Assembly: GCA_034509495.1 (NCBI GenBank)
Contig: CM067507.1
Coordinates: 20,825,121 to 20,889,120 of the forward strand
Source of the DNA: Acestrorhynchus altus
Taxonomy: Eukaryota > Chordata > Actinopteri > Characiformes > Acestrorhynchidae
Direction of reading: 5' to 3'
Length of the DNA stretch: 64,000 bases
Shown here: piece after piece, positions 47,510 through 58,900 of the stretch
Layout: every line of letters begins with the position of its first letter
How positions within the stretch are numbered: position 1 is the first letter of the stretch
Made by a program: the position numbers and the translations under genes
Notes under the pieces: generated by a model
Databases searched by the model: none
What the model saw: the letters and a program-made list of their open reading frames with translations, nothing else
Told to the model about the DNA's origin: nothing

Positions 47510-49807
47510 GGTCTTCAGCGATATTTTTCAACAGGGTATCAATTACCTTACCCAGGTTACCCAAAAATGCACCATCCCTACATTTTTAAAGCAGGTCGTC
47601 AGCAAACCAAGCATCCACACCGTTTTCATCCATATTATCAAGGTCTCCCAATAATTTGTCCATAATTTTGTAAAACGGAAATGTAGACGGATCAGTGCTG
47701 TTTTTAGCTTTCCGGCTCTTAGCTTTGTAATACACTGATTATAGAAACTTCCATCTGTTTTTAATTTGCTCTACAGTTGATGTAGAAACCCACTGTCCGT
47801 CATTTGCTCAAATACTTATCTGAACAGCTTGTTATTGCTTGCTTTATGGCTGTACAACAATTTTTTGTTCCCAAACAATTTGCAGATGCAAATGCACAGA
47901 ATGTACTTAAATTCTCTGATTAGTCTTCAATTATTCAATTATTCTTAAATTCTCTAATAATTCTTCAATTATTAGGGTGCATGTAAACATATGCATGTAG
48001 GGTGCATCATCGTGTTGAATGACCTTTGCAACCTCCACCTCTCTATGGCCTTCCTCCATTACATTATCACTTCACTTGGGGACATACTTGAGCCCAAAAG
48101 CCTCATTACAGTTCTCAGGAATGTGGGACTAACCAGCAAAGTAAGGATTATATCTTGGTTTATGGTATCACTAAACTATTTGTAGCAACTTTATAGTGTA
48201 CAGTGATTGGGCCTAAACCATACTGCACTACACCTTAAACTGCAGACTATTAGTGGTCTGGTGGTTGCTGGTGACAGACAACAGCACCACAGTTCCCTTT
48301 CAGCACTTCTGGAAATACATGCATGATAAAACTGAAGAGCCAACAAAGCGACAGTGCCTCCACACAGCACTGTAGTTCACTGTGCATTTGCCCTGCCAAA
48401 CTTGTAGTGCTCTCTTTGATATGTGGGTGAGCTTTTGTCAGTGAACTTGTGACATATTGGACATGGACGTGATTGCAGGTTTTAATTTTCTTACATTTAT
48501 TCATATCAGATTTGTGAATAGAACCATTTTCCATTCAGGTTGTTGCATATAGTTACTGAATAACTATAAATGTCATCATGTAATGCAAGTGTGCTGCACT
48601 TGAAATGTGCTTTAGAAGCCAGAGGGCACCGATTCCACACAATTCAACAAATCCAGACATTGGGGCTAATGCCTTATACCTGTGAGTGTATAAAAAAAAC
48701 TCTTACAAAACTCTGAAATGTTGTTCACTGTCTCATATGTTCCTTTTGGTTTACTTGTCCTTTTTTCTATTATAATTCCAATTTCTCTGCTTGTAATTGA
48801 AAGACTTGAGTGACCCCAACATTTGAGACCATGCCTTTGATTCACACTTTCCATGAAGGTTGTACACCACCAAGGTAAAAACATGTGGAACTTCTGTTTC
48901 CTTAAAAACATTTATATTACTGGAACAAGAAAAAAACAAGAAATGACTTGACACTGGAACCTTTACATCAACTGAAGCCTTTAAAGCCTTTAAAGCCTCT
49001 AAAGCCTTAAGCCTTTAAAAGGAACCAAAAGCAGTTCAATCAATCAAACCATTTGTAGCATATTGCATTATATTTATTTAAACAGTATAGCGTGCTCCAC
49101 CATTACAACTGGCTTTTTATGCAACCTAATAAAATATGCTGACTTTTATTTTGTATTTGTGAGAATGCCCATAGATCAAAACACACGAATGCCTGTTTAA
49201 ACTTGGGATTAACAGTCACATCAGAATCACATAAGTATCATTAAATTATATTAACCCTGACTTTAGAGATGAATGCAATAAAATTCCAAAATGCACATTG
49301 GTGCATCCGTTCAAGGATAAATTGAAATGTTTCTTTATCATATTTTTATCAAAATTGAGTTATTCATACATTTGTAATCAGTGAAAACATGTTAACATTA
49401 TTTACGGTGTCTTTTTACATTGTGTGTGTACTTTATCTAGAAAACAGATCATCATAGTCCCACAGTAGCTACAAGGACTCAGAATGTTTAAATGATTCTC
49501 CGTCTGGTTAAATGTTTCTTGTCTGTGATATTGCATGTTTTTGTGCTGTTCTTTAAAGACTGCGTACAGTTAATACATACATAAGGCAGCATTTGGATAG
49601 GTAAATGAGTCTGTCAGTTATACAAAAAGAGAAACTTTTCTAATTTTAATTAATTACAACTACATATCTTTCAACTTAAGACAGTTCTTTTCAGAGTAAA
49701 TGATTAAGCTCGGCTAGTTCGCTGTTGGTGTTTAAAGTGTGAGAACTGAACATGTATTCTGTATTGGTGGATGGATTGGACTAATTGCTGTTGTGTACTT
49801 CCAACAG
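47510..49807. other. No gene seen (presumed thrap3-like intron 1)
   Basis: Low-complexity ATTCTTCAATTATT repeats at 47925-47970 and an AAGCCTTTA repeat cluster at 48972-49018. No supported exon before the acceptor at 49807. Confidence 0.5.
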
Positions 49808-49960
49808 GGCCCAGTGTGAGAGCTCTCCAGTGATGTCTAAGGCACAGAGATCTTCCTCCAGGACACACTCACGCTCAGCCTCCAGGTCCAGATCACACTC
49901 GGAGTCCCGCTCCAGATCTCGCAGCAGCTCCCGCTCTCGCTCAAGAAAGCACCGCTATGG
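49808..49960 (+). CDS. thrap3: thrap3-like exon with start codon (first coding exon)
   Basis: The acceptor is a pyrimidine-rich stretch ending in CAG at 49807. 25 bases of 5' UTR precede ATG at 49833. The exon encodes residues 1-42 plus two bases of codon 43: MSKAQRSSSR, then SR/RS dipeptides ending RKHRYG. The donor is GTAACT at 49961. The SR-dense N-terminus is the usual speckle-targeting, splicing-factor-contacting part of this family. The upstream non-coding exon is not certain (see 42640-42909). Confidence 0.88.
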
Positions 49961-52900
49961 GTAACTTCCTGCTCATACACACACCTTTCAGCCTCTGGGT
50001 AGGGAGTGTTGACTGTGAAGTTTCACCAGAACTCTCACACACAGGTGTTCACACATATGGTCAATCATTTCAGTCTTAATTTTTAAAAAGTAAAACAACA
50101 GAGGACAAAGAAGGCTGATAAACTGTTACAATTTCAGGTATAAGTTTCAGGTAGACAATGCTTTGTAAACAATCTGTTCCATAGAGACAGAGGACCCAGA
50201 AACACATCCAGTGAGGAAATCATTAGACTTCCCCCTTATTAGCATCTGTCCATCAGTACGACTAATGTGACAAGTGTAAACTTACACTTGTAAACTGAGC
50301 TCTCTCTTACAGGATTTTCAAACCCGGATTCTTTGGTAATAAAAGAAAAGCAGAAATATTTTTTGGTGCGTTTGATGAAGAGAATGTAAATTCCATAATT
50401 ATCAACGTTACAACATTTTAGTGTTTGATACTATATCTTGTTGTATGGTGTGCAGAGAGTCACAAATGCCTTGTCTTAATTCCTGCATTGTAAAAAATGT
50501 CACACCTATTTCAAACGATGAAGTAACTGATTATACTGTGTTTTTGAGGTAAATTAACTTAATTTAGTCAAAATCTTGTGAATAATAAGATACACCCACA
50601 TACAATAGACAAATTGTTTCATTTAATTCTTGCCAATCCATTGAAATTTGGTACTCAGGTACACAAACTAACTGGAAAAAGTGTCCATGCAGGCTCAAGC
50701 AAAAACTTATTACTCGTTAGATTTTTTTATATATATATATATTTACCTTTAAAAGTGGCTTCTCTTGCTAGTGAAAAACAAAAAGCGAATGAAGGGAATG
50801 AATATGCTAGGTATTGGGTTGAGCCTGAAAAACATTAGGTAAAGCATTGCAGCTGAAAATGCTTAGCCATATTTTTAATTGATCTTTTAATAAGACGTTA
50901 AGAGCCATTTCTACATTTTTCTGTAATCTTCATTATGCAAACATCCATGGTCAAGGTTTTCAGAAATGAAAGGCATCCCCATTATGTCAAAGTGGGATTC
51001 CAGCTTGCAGATGAGAATAAACGAAGGGAAAGCTCTTAACATCTTACTAAAAAATCTTCAGCTCATTTCCTAATGTTTTTGAGACTCAATGTAAAATGTA
51101 TTGTTGAAGATGAAATATAGAACTAAAGATAATGTGAGTTGCGAAAACGTTACTAAAGTGATGTTACACAGAAGTGATGAACTTGAAGGCTTGAATGAAA
51201 ACCTCCAAATCTCTTTACTTTTGTTTGAATTTTACATTTCTCAGTTCAGATCACACGGAGGAAACTCACTGATTGAACATATGCAAAGCTGATGTTCAGT
51301 TTCCCTTAAATGATGCTATTGTAGCATAGCTAATCATCATCTTATTCTTCCACATGTTTAAGTTCCTCCATTTATTACCTTCCTGCAGCTGGGCACTCCC
51401 TTTGCTGAGACTACTGTGGAAAATGTCAGATTTGGCTTAAGAGTTCAGCTTAGTCAGCATGATTTATCCTGTCTATAGCAGTTGCTTCACCCTGGCATTA
51501 AGTCTGAAACTTGAGGTTGTGGGTTTATGTAGACCAAGTAAACTTTCAGATTTTCCTGAAAAGTGTACTTTCCTGCCTTTTACCTCAAGAGAGATGAAAA
51601 TGCACACGCGATACTAGAGGTCCATTAGTAGTCTGTAAATGTAAATGGATCTCCTGCACTTTATCCAGAACGTGTACTGGGGTGGCTTGTGACAAGGTGA
51701 TGACATTGCTGCCTTTGTAGATGCCATATATTTCTTGGCACGTACTAGTGTGTATTTTAATAGACTTGTGTGGTCCCATAAATCACGCAAATGGAGTGAA
51801 ATATGCTAAACTGTAAATTTCCTATTTACAAGGGGAATTATTTTATTCCAAAAGTTGGAATATTCTCACTGTTTGCATTTCACAGGAAGGATTTATAGCT
51901 TTTACCATGTGAACTAACCTTGATTACACATCAGCAAATGTTTTGGGCCTTATGTGGTTGAATAAAGCCAAAAAGTCTGAATTCTGAAACTCCCTGGTAC
52001 CTAGAAATGCAAATTACATATAGCTCTGTTAAATTCCCCCAAGTAATGTACCAAAAGTCACCATAAGGTCTTTTAAAATAAGGCACTTTGTTACCTTCAG
52101 GCAAACTTTCTGGGCAGTGATAGTGTGGTATAATTGGCAGTCAAAGAACCTCCTCTTTGCTTCCCAGTCTGAGTGGAAATCTTTCCCATATGACCCATGT
52201 GACTGGCTCTTTCCACCCACACTCCGTACAAGAGCTGCAGAGTCTCTGTCTGTCTTAGTGAGAGTGCAATGCTGCGTTCCTTTAACTCTTTATTCCAATG
52301 AGAAAGCTTACTGAGTAAGTAAATATGGGGGATTTTTACAAAAAGAGTGTAGTTGTTTTGCCTGGATGCATGTTTATGATTTGTGTTCTGCATCTGTTCA
52401 CTTGTATTTTAAATTATTTTTGATCATTGATTAATTTCAGTTCCATTAAATTCTTGCAAGCTAATTCTTGCACAAACTAACTGGAAAAGGTATTCATGCA
52501 AGCTCAAGCAAAAAATGAATTACTTGTTTGATTTTTTTTTTTTTTTTACATTTACCTTAAAAGTGGCTTCTTTTGAGTTTTTCACTTTTTACCAGGGTTG
52601 CTGGTGGAAAAGAAAAATGAAGGGAATGAATATGCTAGACTTCAAACCTCCTTTTGAACCTGTGATTTCAATCAGTGTAATACATTCCTGCTTGTGGACC
52701 GTGTCTACATGGTTTCAGTTGGGACGTACACACTGACTGTACAGTACTGCCTGGATTTTGTCACTGCTGGGATGAAATGCATAATTAAGGCAATCCATGT
52801 GCAAAATTAGTGTGATACATTTGCCAAATGCTTGTCATGGACAAATAATGTTGGAGCTGAAACATTGCAACAGAGGAAAAGGTGACTGATTTTGTGAATT

Positions 52901-55900
52901 TTAGGTTAAGTAGTATAATAGGGCCACCTTGTGGGTGAAGTAAACTCTGCAGCTACAACTCTGAACTCATCAGACATGTACAAATTCTTTTTTAGCATTG
53001 AACATTGTTTATATTGTAAATAACTTGTTTTTATGCAAGAAATCTAACATTTCATTACATAAATAATAGGCTCCGTTTAGATTGGATTATTTGGAGTCGG
53101 CATTGATGTAATTCTGCAAAAGTATTCTTTGAAAACTCAGGCTGGTTCTTTTCTTCTCTTCAAGCTCTAGGTCTCGCTCTCGGTCAAGATCCCATTCTCC
53201 AGTTTATAACCGGGAACGGAAGCATCCACGGGACTTTCAGAACCATCGTGAGTTCCGTGGCTACAACAGGGGCTTCCGGAGGCCCTATTATTTCCGGGGC
53301 CGAGGGCGGGGCTTCTTCAGGGGGCGCTTCCAGCGGGGAGGAGGTGGTGGAGGATACAATAACAGGTCAAACTGGCAAAATTTTCGCCAGCATCCACAAC
53401 AAAAACAGCAACAAAAACAGCAGCAACAGTATAACCAAAATCCCAAAAGGGGGCGTTCACGGTCATGCTCACCCAAGAAAAGTTCAAACAGCCCTCTTCA
53501 GTCCCGCAGCCATTCCCGCCGCTCTGACAGGTCTTCCTCACCACATTCACACCACTCCTCTTCCTCCAGCTCTTCCAGACAAAGGTCTGGTTCAGCTAAT
53601 CGCAGTTGCAATGTTGCAAGGGAGAGTGAGTCTGCACCCAAGGAAAACCTGAAAAATGGAGGAGCAGACACAGTACTGCCTGAGCCGGCAGTGTGCCCCC
53701 CAGAGTCAGAGGGTGCAACAAGTGCAGAAACAGCCCCTATCACATGGACAGTCCTTAATGAGCATGGCAACAGCCCAAAGAGGGCTAGCCCACATGTTAA
53801 CTCTGCTGTTGCTGCTGACCAAGGGAATCTGGCCAGCAGTGAGACAGGCTCTGTGCCTGTGATTTCAGGTGCAACAACCAATGGTTCCACCTGCTGGACG
53901 ACTGTGGCCTCTGCACCTTCAACCACCAGCATATCAAAGAAAAGTCCAACTACAGTTTTTTCAAGCTTTGGGATTTTTTCAAATGCTGACCAGCCAGATG
54001 AGGATACAGTTGCCATTTCAATGGCATTTAAAAAGTAAGACATTGTTATACCAAGAAGTGATATGACTTTGTTATAATACAACATAATGGGAACTTGGAA
54101 GAGTTGTATTCAGATCTTTACAAATACATGGACATTAATTACATGAATATGTTGGGAGTTCGGGAAGCAGAACAAGTGTACTACATGTGTAGAGCTCAGA
54201 TGTCATTATTCCTCCCTCTTAGTGCAATGTACCAGTTCCCTTTAGCAGCACGTCCAGACAAAAAGGTCAAATGTTTGGGTACAATGACCAGAGGTATGTT
54301 TGCAAGAGTCAAGGTGAGGCATTTAATGCTAAGAACACTTCACCATTGTTAAGCATGGGGTTGGTATGTGGGGTTGGTGGTTCATGCTCTGGGGCTGTTA
54401 GTGAAACTGGTATTTTGCACAAAGAAAAAGAAGAATGACTACCTTTTAAAGATTTATGTCATACACACATTCTGCCTCAGAAAAGAGAAATCTTTGAAAG
54501 CCCAATATTGCTAAGACATCCACATAAACCTCTAATCAGACAATGTAACTAAGTAGGTAGAGTTGTTATTTTGATTTGATTGCTGTTTGAAGGAACAGTG
54601 ATATACAACAGATTTGAGATTCAATCCTGTCTGACATCTGCCTGTAGAAATGTTTTGTTCTTTAGTGTGGTATTTGAGTAAGAATATGATAGGAAAAAAA
54701 CATTGTGGGGCCTTTGTGGGTTTCCTGTGAGTCAGAGTAAAAGTGGGCACTACTGGATCTAGATTTAGGTCAACAGTCATGTTGAAACATGCATTTAAGT
54801 CATACTCTATAATTATAGCACAGCACAGTGGCAATTTGAGGAGTGGTCCTTTCAAAAAAGCATGATAAACACTACAATCAACATTCAGTTTCAGCTTGTT
54901 TTGTTGGAAAATTAAGTGTTAAAAACTCATGTTACAGTCAGCCGAGGGGGATCACAATACAATAAAATTAATTGTTTGGCTTAAAGAGTTAAAAGCTTTG
55001 CATTGCTAGTCTTCCATAGATTCCAGAGTGTCTGACTGTGAAGTTTGTATATTTTACAGATACCATTAAACACACATCATATTTTAGGCCACCATTTTTC
55101 CTATGCAAATAGAGACTTGTTATGCACATGAGACCTCAAGACCCGCATGTGACTTTTTTGTTTTTTAAGTTTTGAAATTGTGCAAATGTAATTAACTACC
55201 ACTGTGTCTCTTTTTCACTGATTAGATTCTTGGAGGAGCAGAAGAGTAAAAAGCAGGGTGCTGCAGAATTTGGCATACAAAAGGCTACAAACAATGGTGA
55301 TACACTAGGTGAAAAAAAGAACAGCAAGTCTGAGTGCGTCTTTGATCAGCCTCCTGATGTTGGGGTATCTAGGCCTGCAAACCATAATGATGAGAAGAAG
55401 ACTGAGAAATGCAAACCTGTTGATGCTCTTAAGGCTGATATGCCATCCAGTAGTTTCCTAAACAGGCCTCAGTTCTTCTGTGAAGACAGAGAGGAAGAAG
55501 AGGATGATGAGACAGAGTCCTATTTACAGATGAGGGATGTGGAGAATGCCACATCCAAGCGCAAAAGCAAAGCAGCACTGTCTGCTCGTGAACTGTTCGA
55601 AGAACATGTCAGCAGGTTAGAGGAAATAGCTTGGGATGATGAGCTTGAGGCCTTTCTGTTAAGTCGGAAACAGGAGAGAGCTGCTAGTATACTGGCTGCT
55701 CTCGCTAAAAGGGAGACACTGGGGCGTAAGTGTGAGGACTTCTCCTCTGAGAAACCCTCAAAGGTGAAACAAAAGGAGAAAATTACTTTGTGTCCCTCTC
55801 CCACATATGCAGCTCTTCCTCGAAGGAGCTCTGAAAACCGGGAACAAGAGATGTTCATGACTGTGAGTGACACGTCCCCACCCAGGCCTTCTGGGAAAAG

Positions 55901-58900
55901 AGGGACAGAGTTTAATCTGAGAATGGAGTCCCTTAGCGATGACCTGGCAAGGTAAATATGTTTTTACTCGACTGCTTGATAAGGAATAACCTAATACTAA
56001 TGTTATACTTATCTACACATTTGTGTGCACATGTAGCTTCTACACAAGCATTGTTCATATACAGATCTGCATATGCTTGGTACAGGGTAAATATGTGGAG
56101 GGTTAAAACATGTCAGGTCTAAAATATCAGTGGCTTTACTATTTATTCTTATTTTGAGCAACCAGATCAATTAACTGGCAGCAGTTGAGGAATTTGTGAT
56201 GAGAGGATGACAAAAACAGAAACTGGTTGTTGTTCAGTTTTTGTTCAGTTTGCTGCTGATAGCACATCACATTATGGTGTGTCGAATGCACTGTTGGTTG
56301 GTATTTATTTGTGTGGATATGCATAAACAGTGCTTTGAAGGACTGATGGACGTGTGGAGCAGCTGTCCATTGCACACATATGTGTAGTTGCTATTACTCA
56401 ACAGTAGAATTGACTAATATGGTCAGTCAAAGACTCCCACAGAGCATGTTGGCTATTGAAACTTCAAGATCACATAATTTATGATCCTTGATTGTCAGCA
56501 TCTAAAACATGGTTACATGCCTAATGCATGTTAATTGCATTGCAGGAATACAATAGTATAGGCTTACAGTATAGACTTATAGACTTACAGTGTAATGTAT
56601 TCAAGAACAGACCACCCCAACTGACAGATCAAGCTAGCAAGTCACCAAACACCAAGGACGTGGAATCTTAATTTAATATTTACAGAATTCAGCTGCACTA
56701 ACTTCATGTGTACTCTTTGGCCCATCTCTTTTTTGTTTTTTGCTGTTTTAGCTAAATGGTTTGTACAGCATGTTTAGTCAAATAGTACTTGTTGGGTTTT
56801 GTCCCTTACAGATACTAGTTTAAATAACTAGTATAATAGAATGAACATTGTTTTTTTATGTCTTACAGATCTTCTGTTGTTTCTAATGACTGGAAGAATG
56901 CTATGGATCTTGTGCATCCCGATAATAAGGAACAGAGGTTTCACTCAGTCTTGCAGCACCTTACCTGTAATCATTTACGCAGGAGTCCCTCTGAGCTCTT
57001 TGCACAGCATGTAGTTGAGATTGTCCATCAAATTAAAGGTGAGGGAAGACATTCTGCTCTCAGCACACTACACTTCTGGTTGCCACATTCAGTTTTTGAG
57101 AATGTGTTATAAATTTGAACAATCACTATACCATTTTAGGTATACTGTGGTATGAAAACTGGTGGTTATCTTATCATGCTGTACTTTTTCTTAGGAGGAC
57201 CCCACCAAATTCTATATTTAGAGTTAAAAAAAAAACAATAAATGAATGTTAAAACAAATAAATGTACAGATCACATTAATCTTTAATATAAATACTCACT
57301 AACTGGAAACAAAATAGGTCAAAAGAGCCCTACCTCAAGTTTCTTATTTATGTATTTTAGTTATATTCAACAGGGATACTTTTACATATACTTCCATTAT
57401 AAAATGTTTTAGATTATAACTATAAAAAGTGTTCATTCAACCAAAAAAACTTCTGTCATTGTAATAAAAAATTAGAAGAAGAGGAAGAATTGTGAAACAC
57501 TAATGAATGTAATTGTGCATATAGATTGCATATAGTTCTGGTTCCATTACCACCAGGCCACAGCTGCCCATACCAGATACTGCAAGATTGTTAAACCACA
57601 ATGTTTTCATACCATGAAAATCTATTCCAACCCTAATGTGAACCAACATTTTGAACTAATGGGAGAATTAAAAAGTTGCGTTCATTGATTTATTTTTGCT
57701 AACTAATACCCTGATATGCAGGGCAGTGATTGCTGGAACTCATAAGGGATCAGGAATCAAGTTGGTTAATTTAGCATTCTTCTACCTCCTAATACACATC
57801 TGAGATGCCTCTGTGTTGTAATTATGAATTTTTAAATGAATTTGTAGTCAATAATCAAAGAATATCCTCTTGTTCTCACAGCTCAACATTTCCCATCCTC
57901 TGGAATGACTCTAAATGATCGATTTGCCATGTACCAAAGAATAGCTGCTGAGAAAGAAATCATGAAGCAAAGAAAGAGTCCAGAAATACATAGGTATATC
58001 AAATGTGCCTTTGATAGATTGCACTTCTTTTTATGCTTGTTTTGGTATTGTGACTGATTTTAGATAAGAAACATTGTTTTATCTCATCTGACAGGATCTG
58101 TATCCACAGGAAAACTGCATTCCTAAAGATTCTCTAAGAGGTCCTTGGAATGAATTTCAAATCTCCCTTTTCTTTGATTTTTTTCTACAGGAGAATTGAT
58201 GTTTCTCCCAGTGCTTTTAAGAGGCACTCTCTCCAGTTTGATGAGTTGAAAAGCTCCGTGGATAGCAGCTTCAAGGTGACAGAACATTTTGAAATATGAC
58301 GTATTTTGGAAAAGAATGCTGCAAGAATGAGCCAGCCAGAGCACCTTTAGCATCCCCTCTCTCTCTCTAAAAGCCCCTGCTTTTCCCTTGCAAGAGAGAC
58401 ATAAACTCACTGCTAAATGAAAGTGAGATGTGAAAAGAGGCACATTCAGTTTATTGTGTTGTATATTCCCCCCACAACAATTGATGGTTATGATTTACTG
58501 TGGGTACAAGCCTTCCTAAGGCAGTTGAGTCAAGAAATGAGAGGTCATAAATGGAAGTGACCAATTGCTCCCATGTCAAAGCCAATCAAAGGACTCTTAT
58601 CAAACTCCATAGTAAGTATTCTTCTTCAAAGCCTGAAAAGAGCAAACCAAGCCAGACAAAAGCGTAATATACTTTCATCTGCACCAATGAAAGTATTTTT
58701 GCTGTGGTAATTTATTCTTTCACGTTCCGCCGATGCTTGTTTTCTACTTTCTCTCAATACTGTTTAAGCTGTGGAAGACAAAGTGAACTGGAGATGAAGC
58801 CAGTATGGCCTCTGGGGTCTTGAGGCTTTTTCTTTCATAGGCTTACTAGTGAAGCCCACTGTTGAATGAAATCTCTCTAATAGTACCAGATTGGTTCACA

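Noticed and set aside
53248..53652. 134-aa plus-strand frame in another phase of thrap3-like exon 2
   Set aside because: A shadow of the RG/RS-coding frame; Gly/Ser-rich by composition with no family resemblance.
53498..54085. 195-aa minus-strand open frame across thrap3-like exon 2
   Set aside because: It is antisense to a well-supported exon, has no splice or promoter context, and reflects the skewed Ser/Arg/Pro codon composition of the sense strand.
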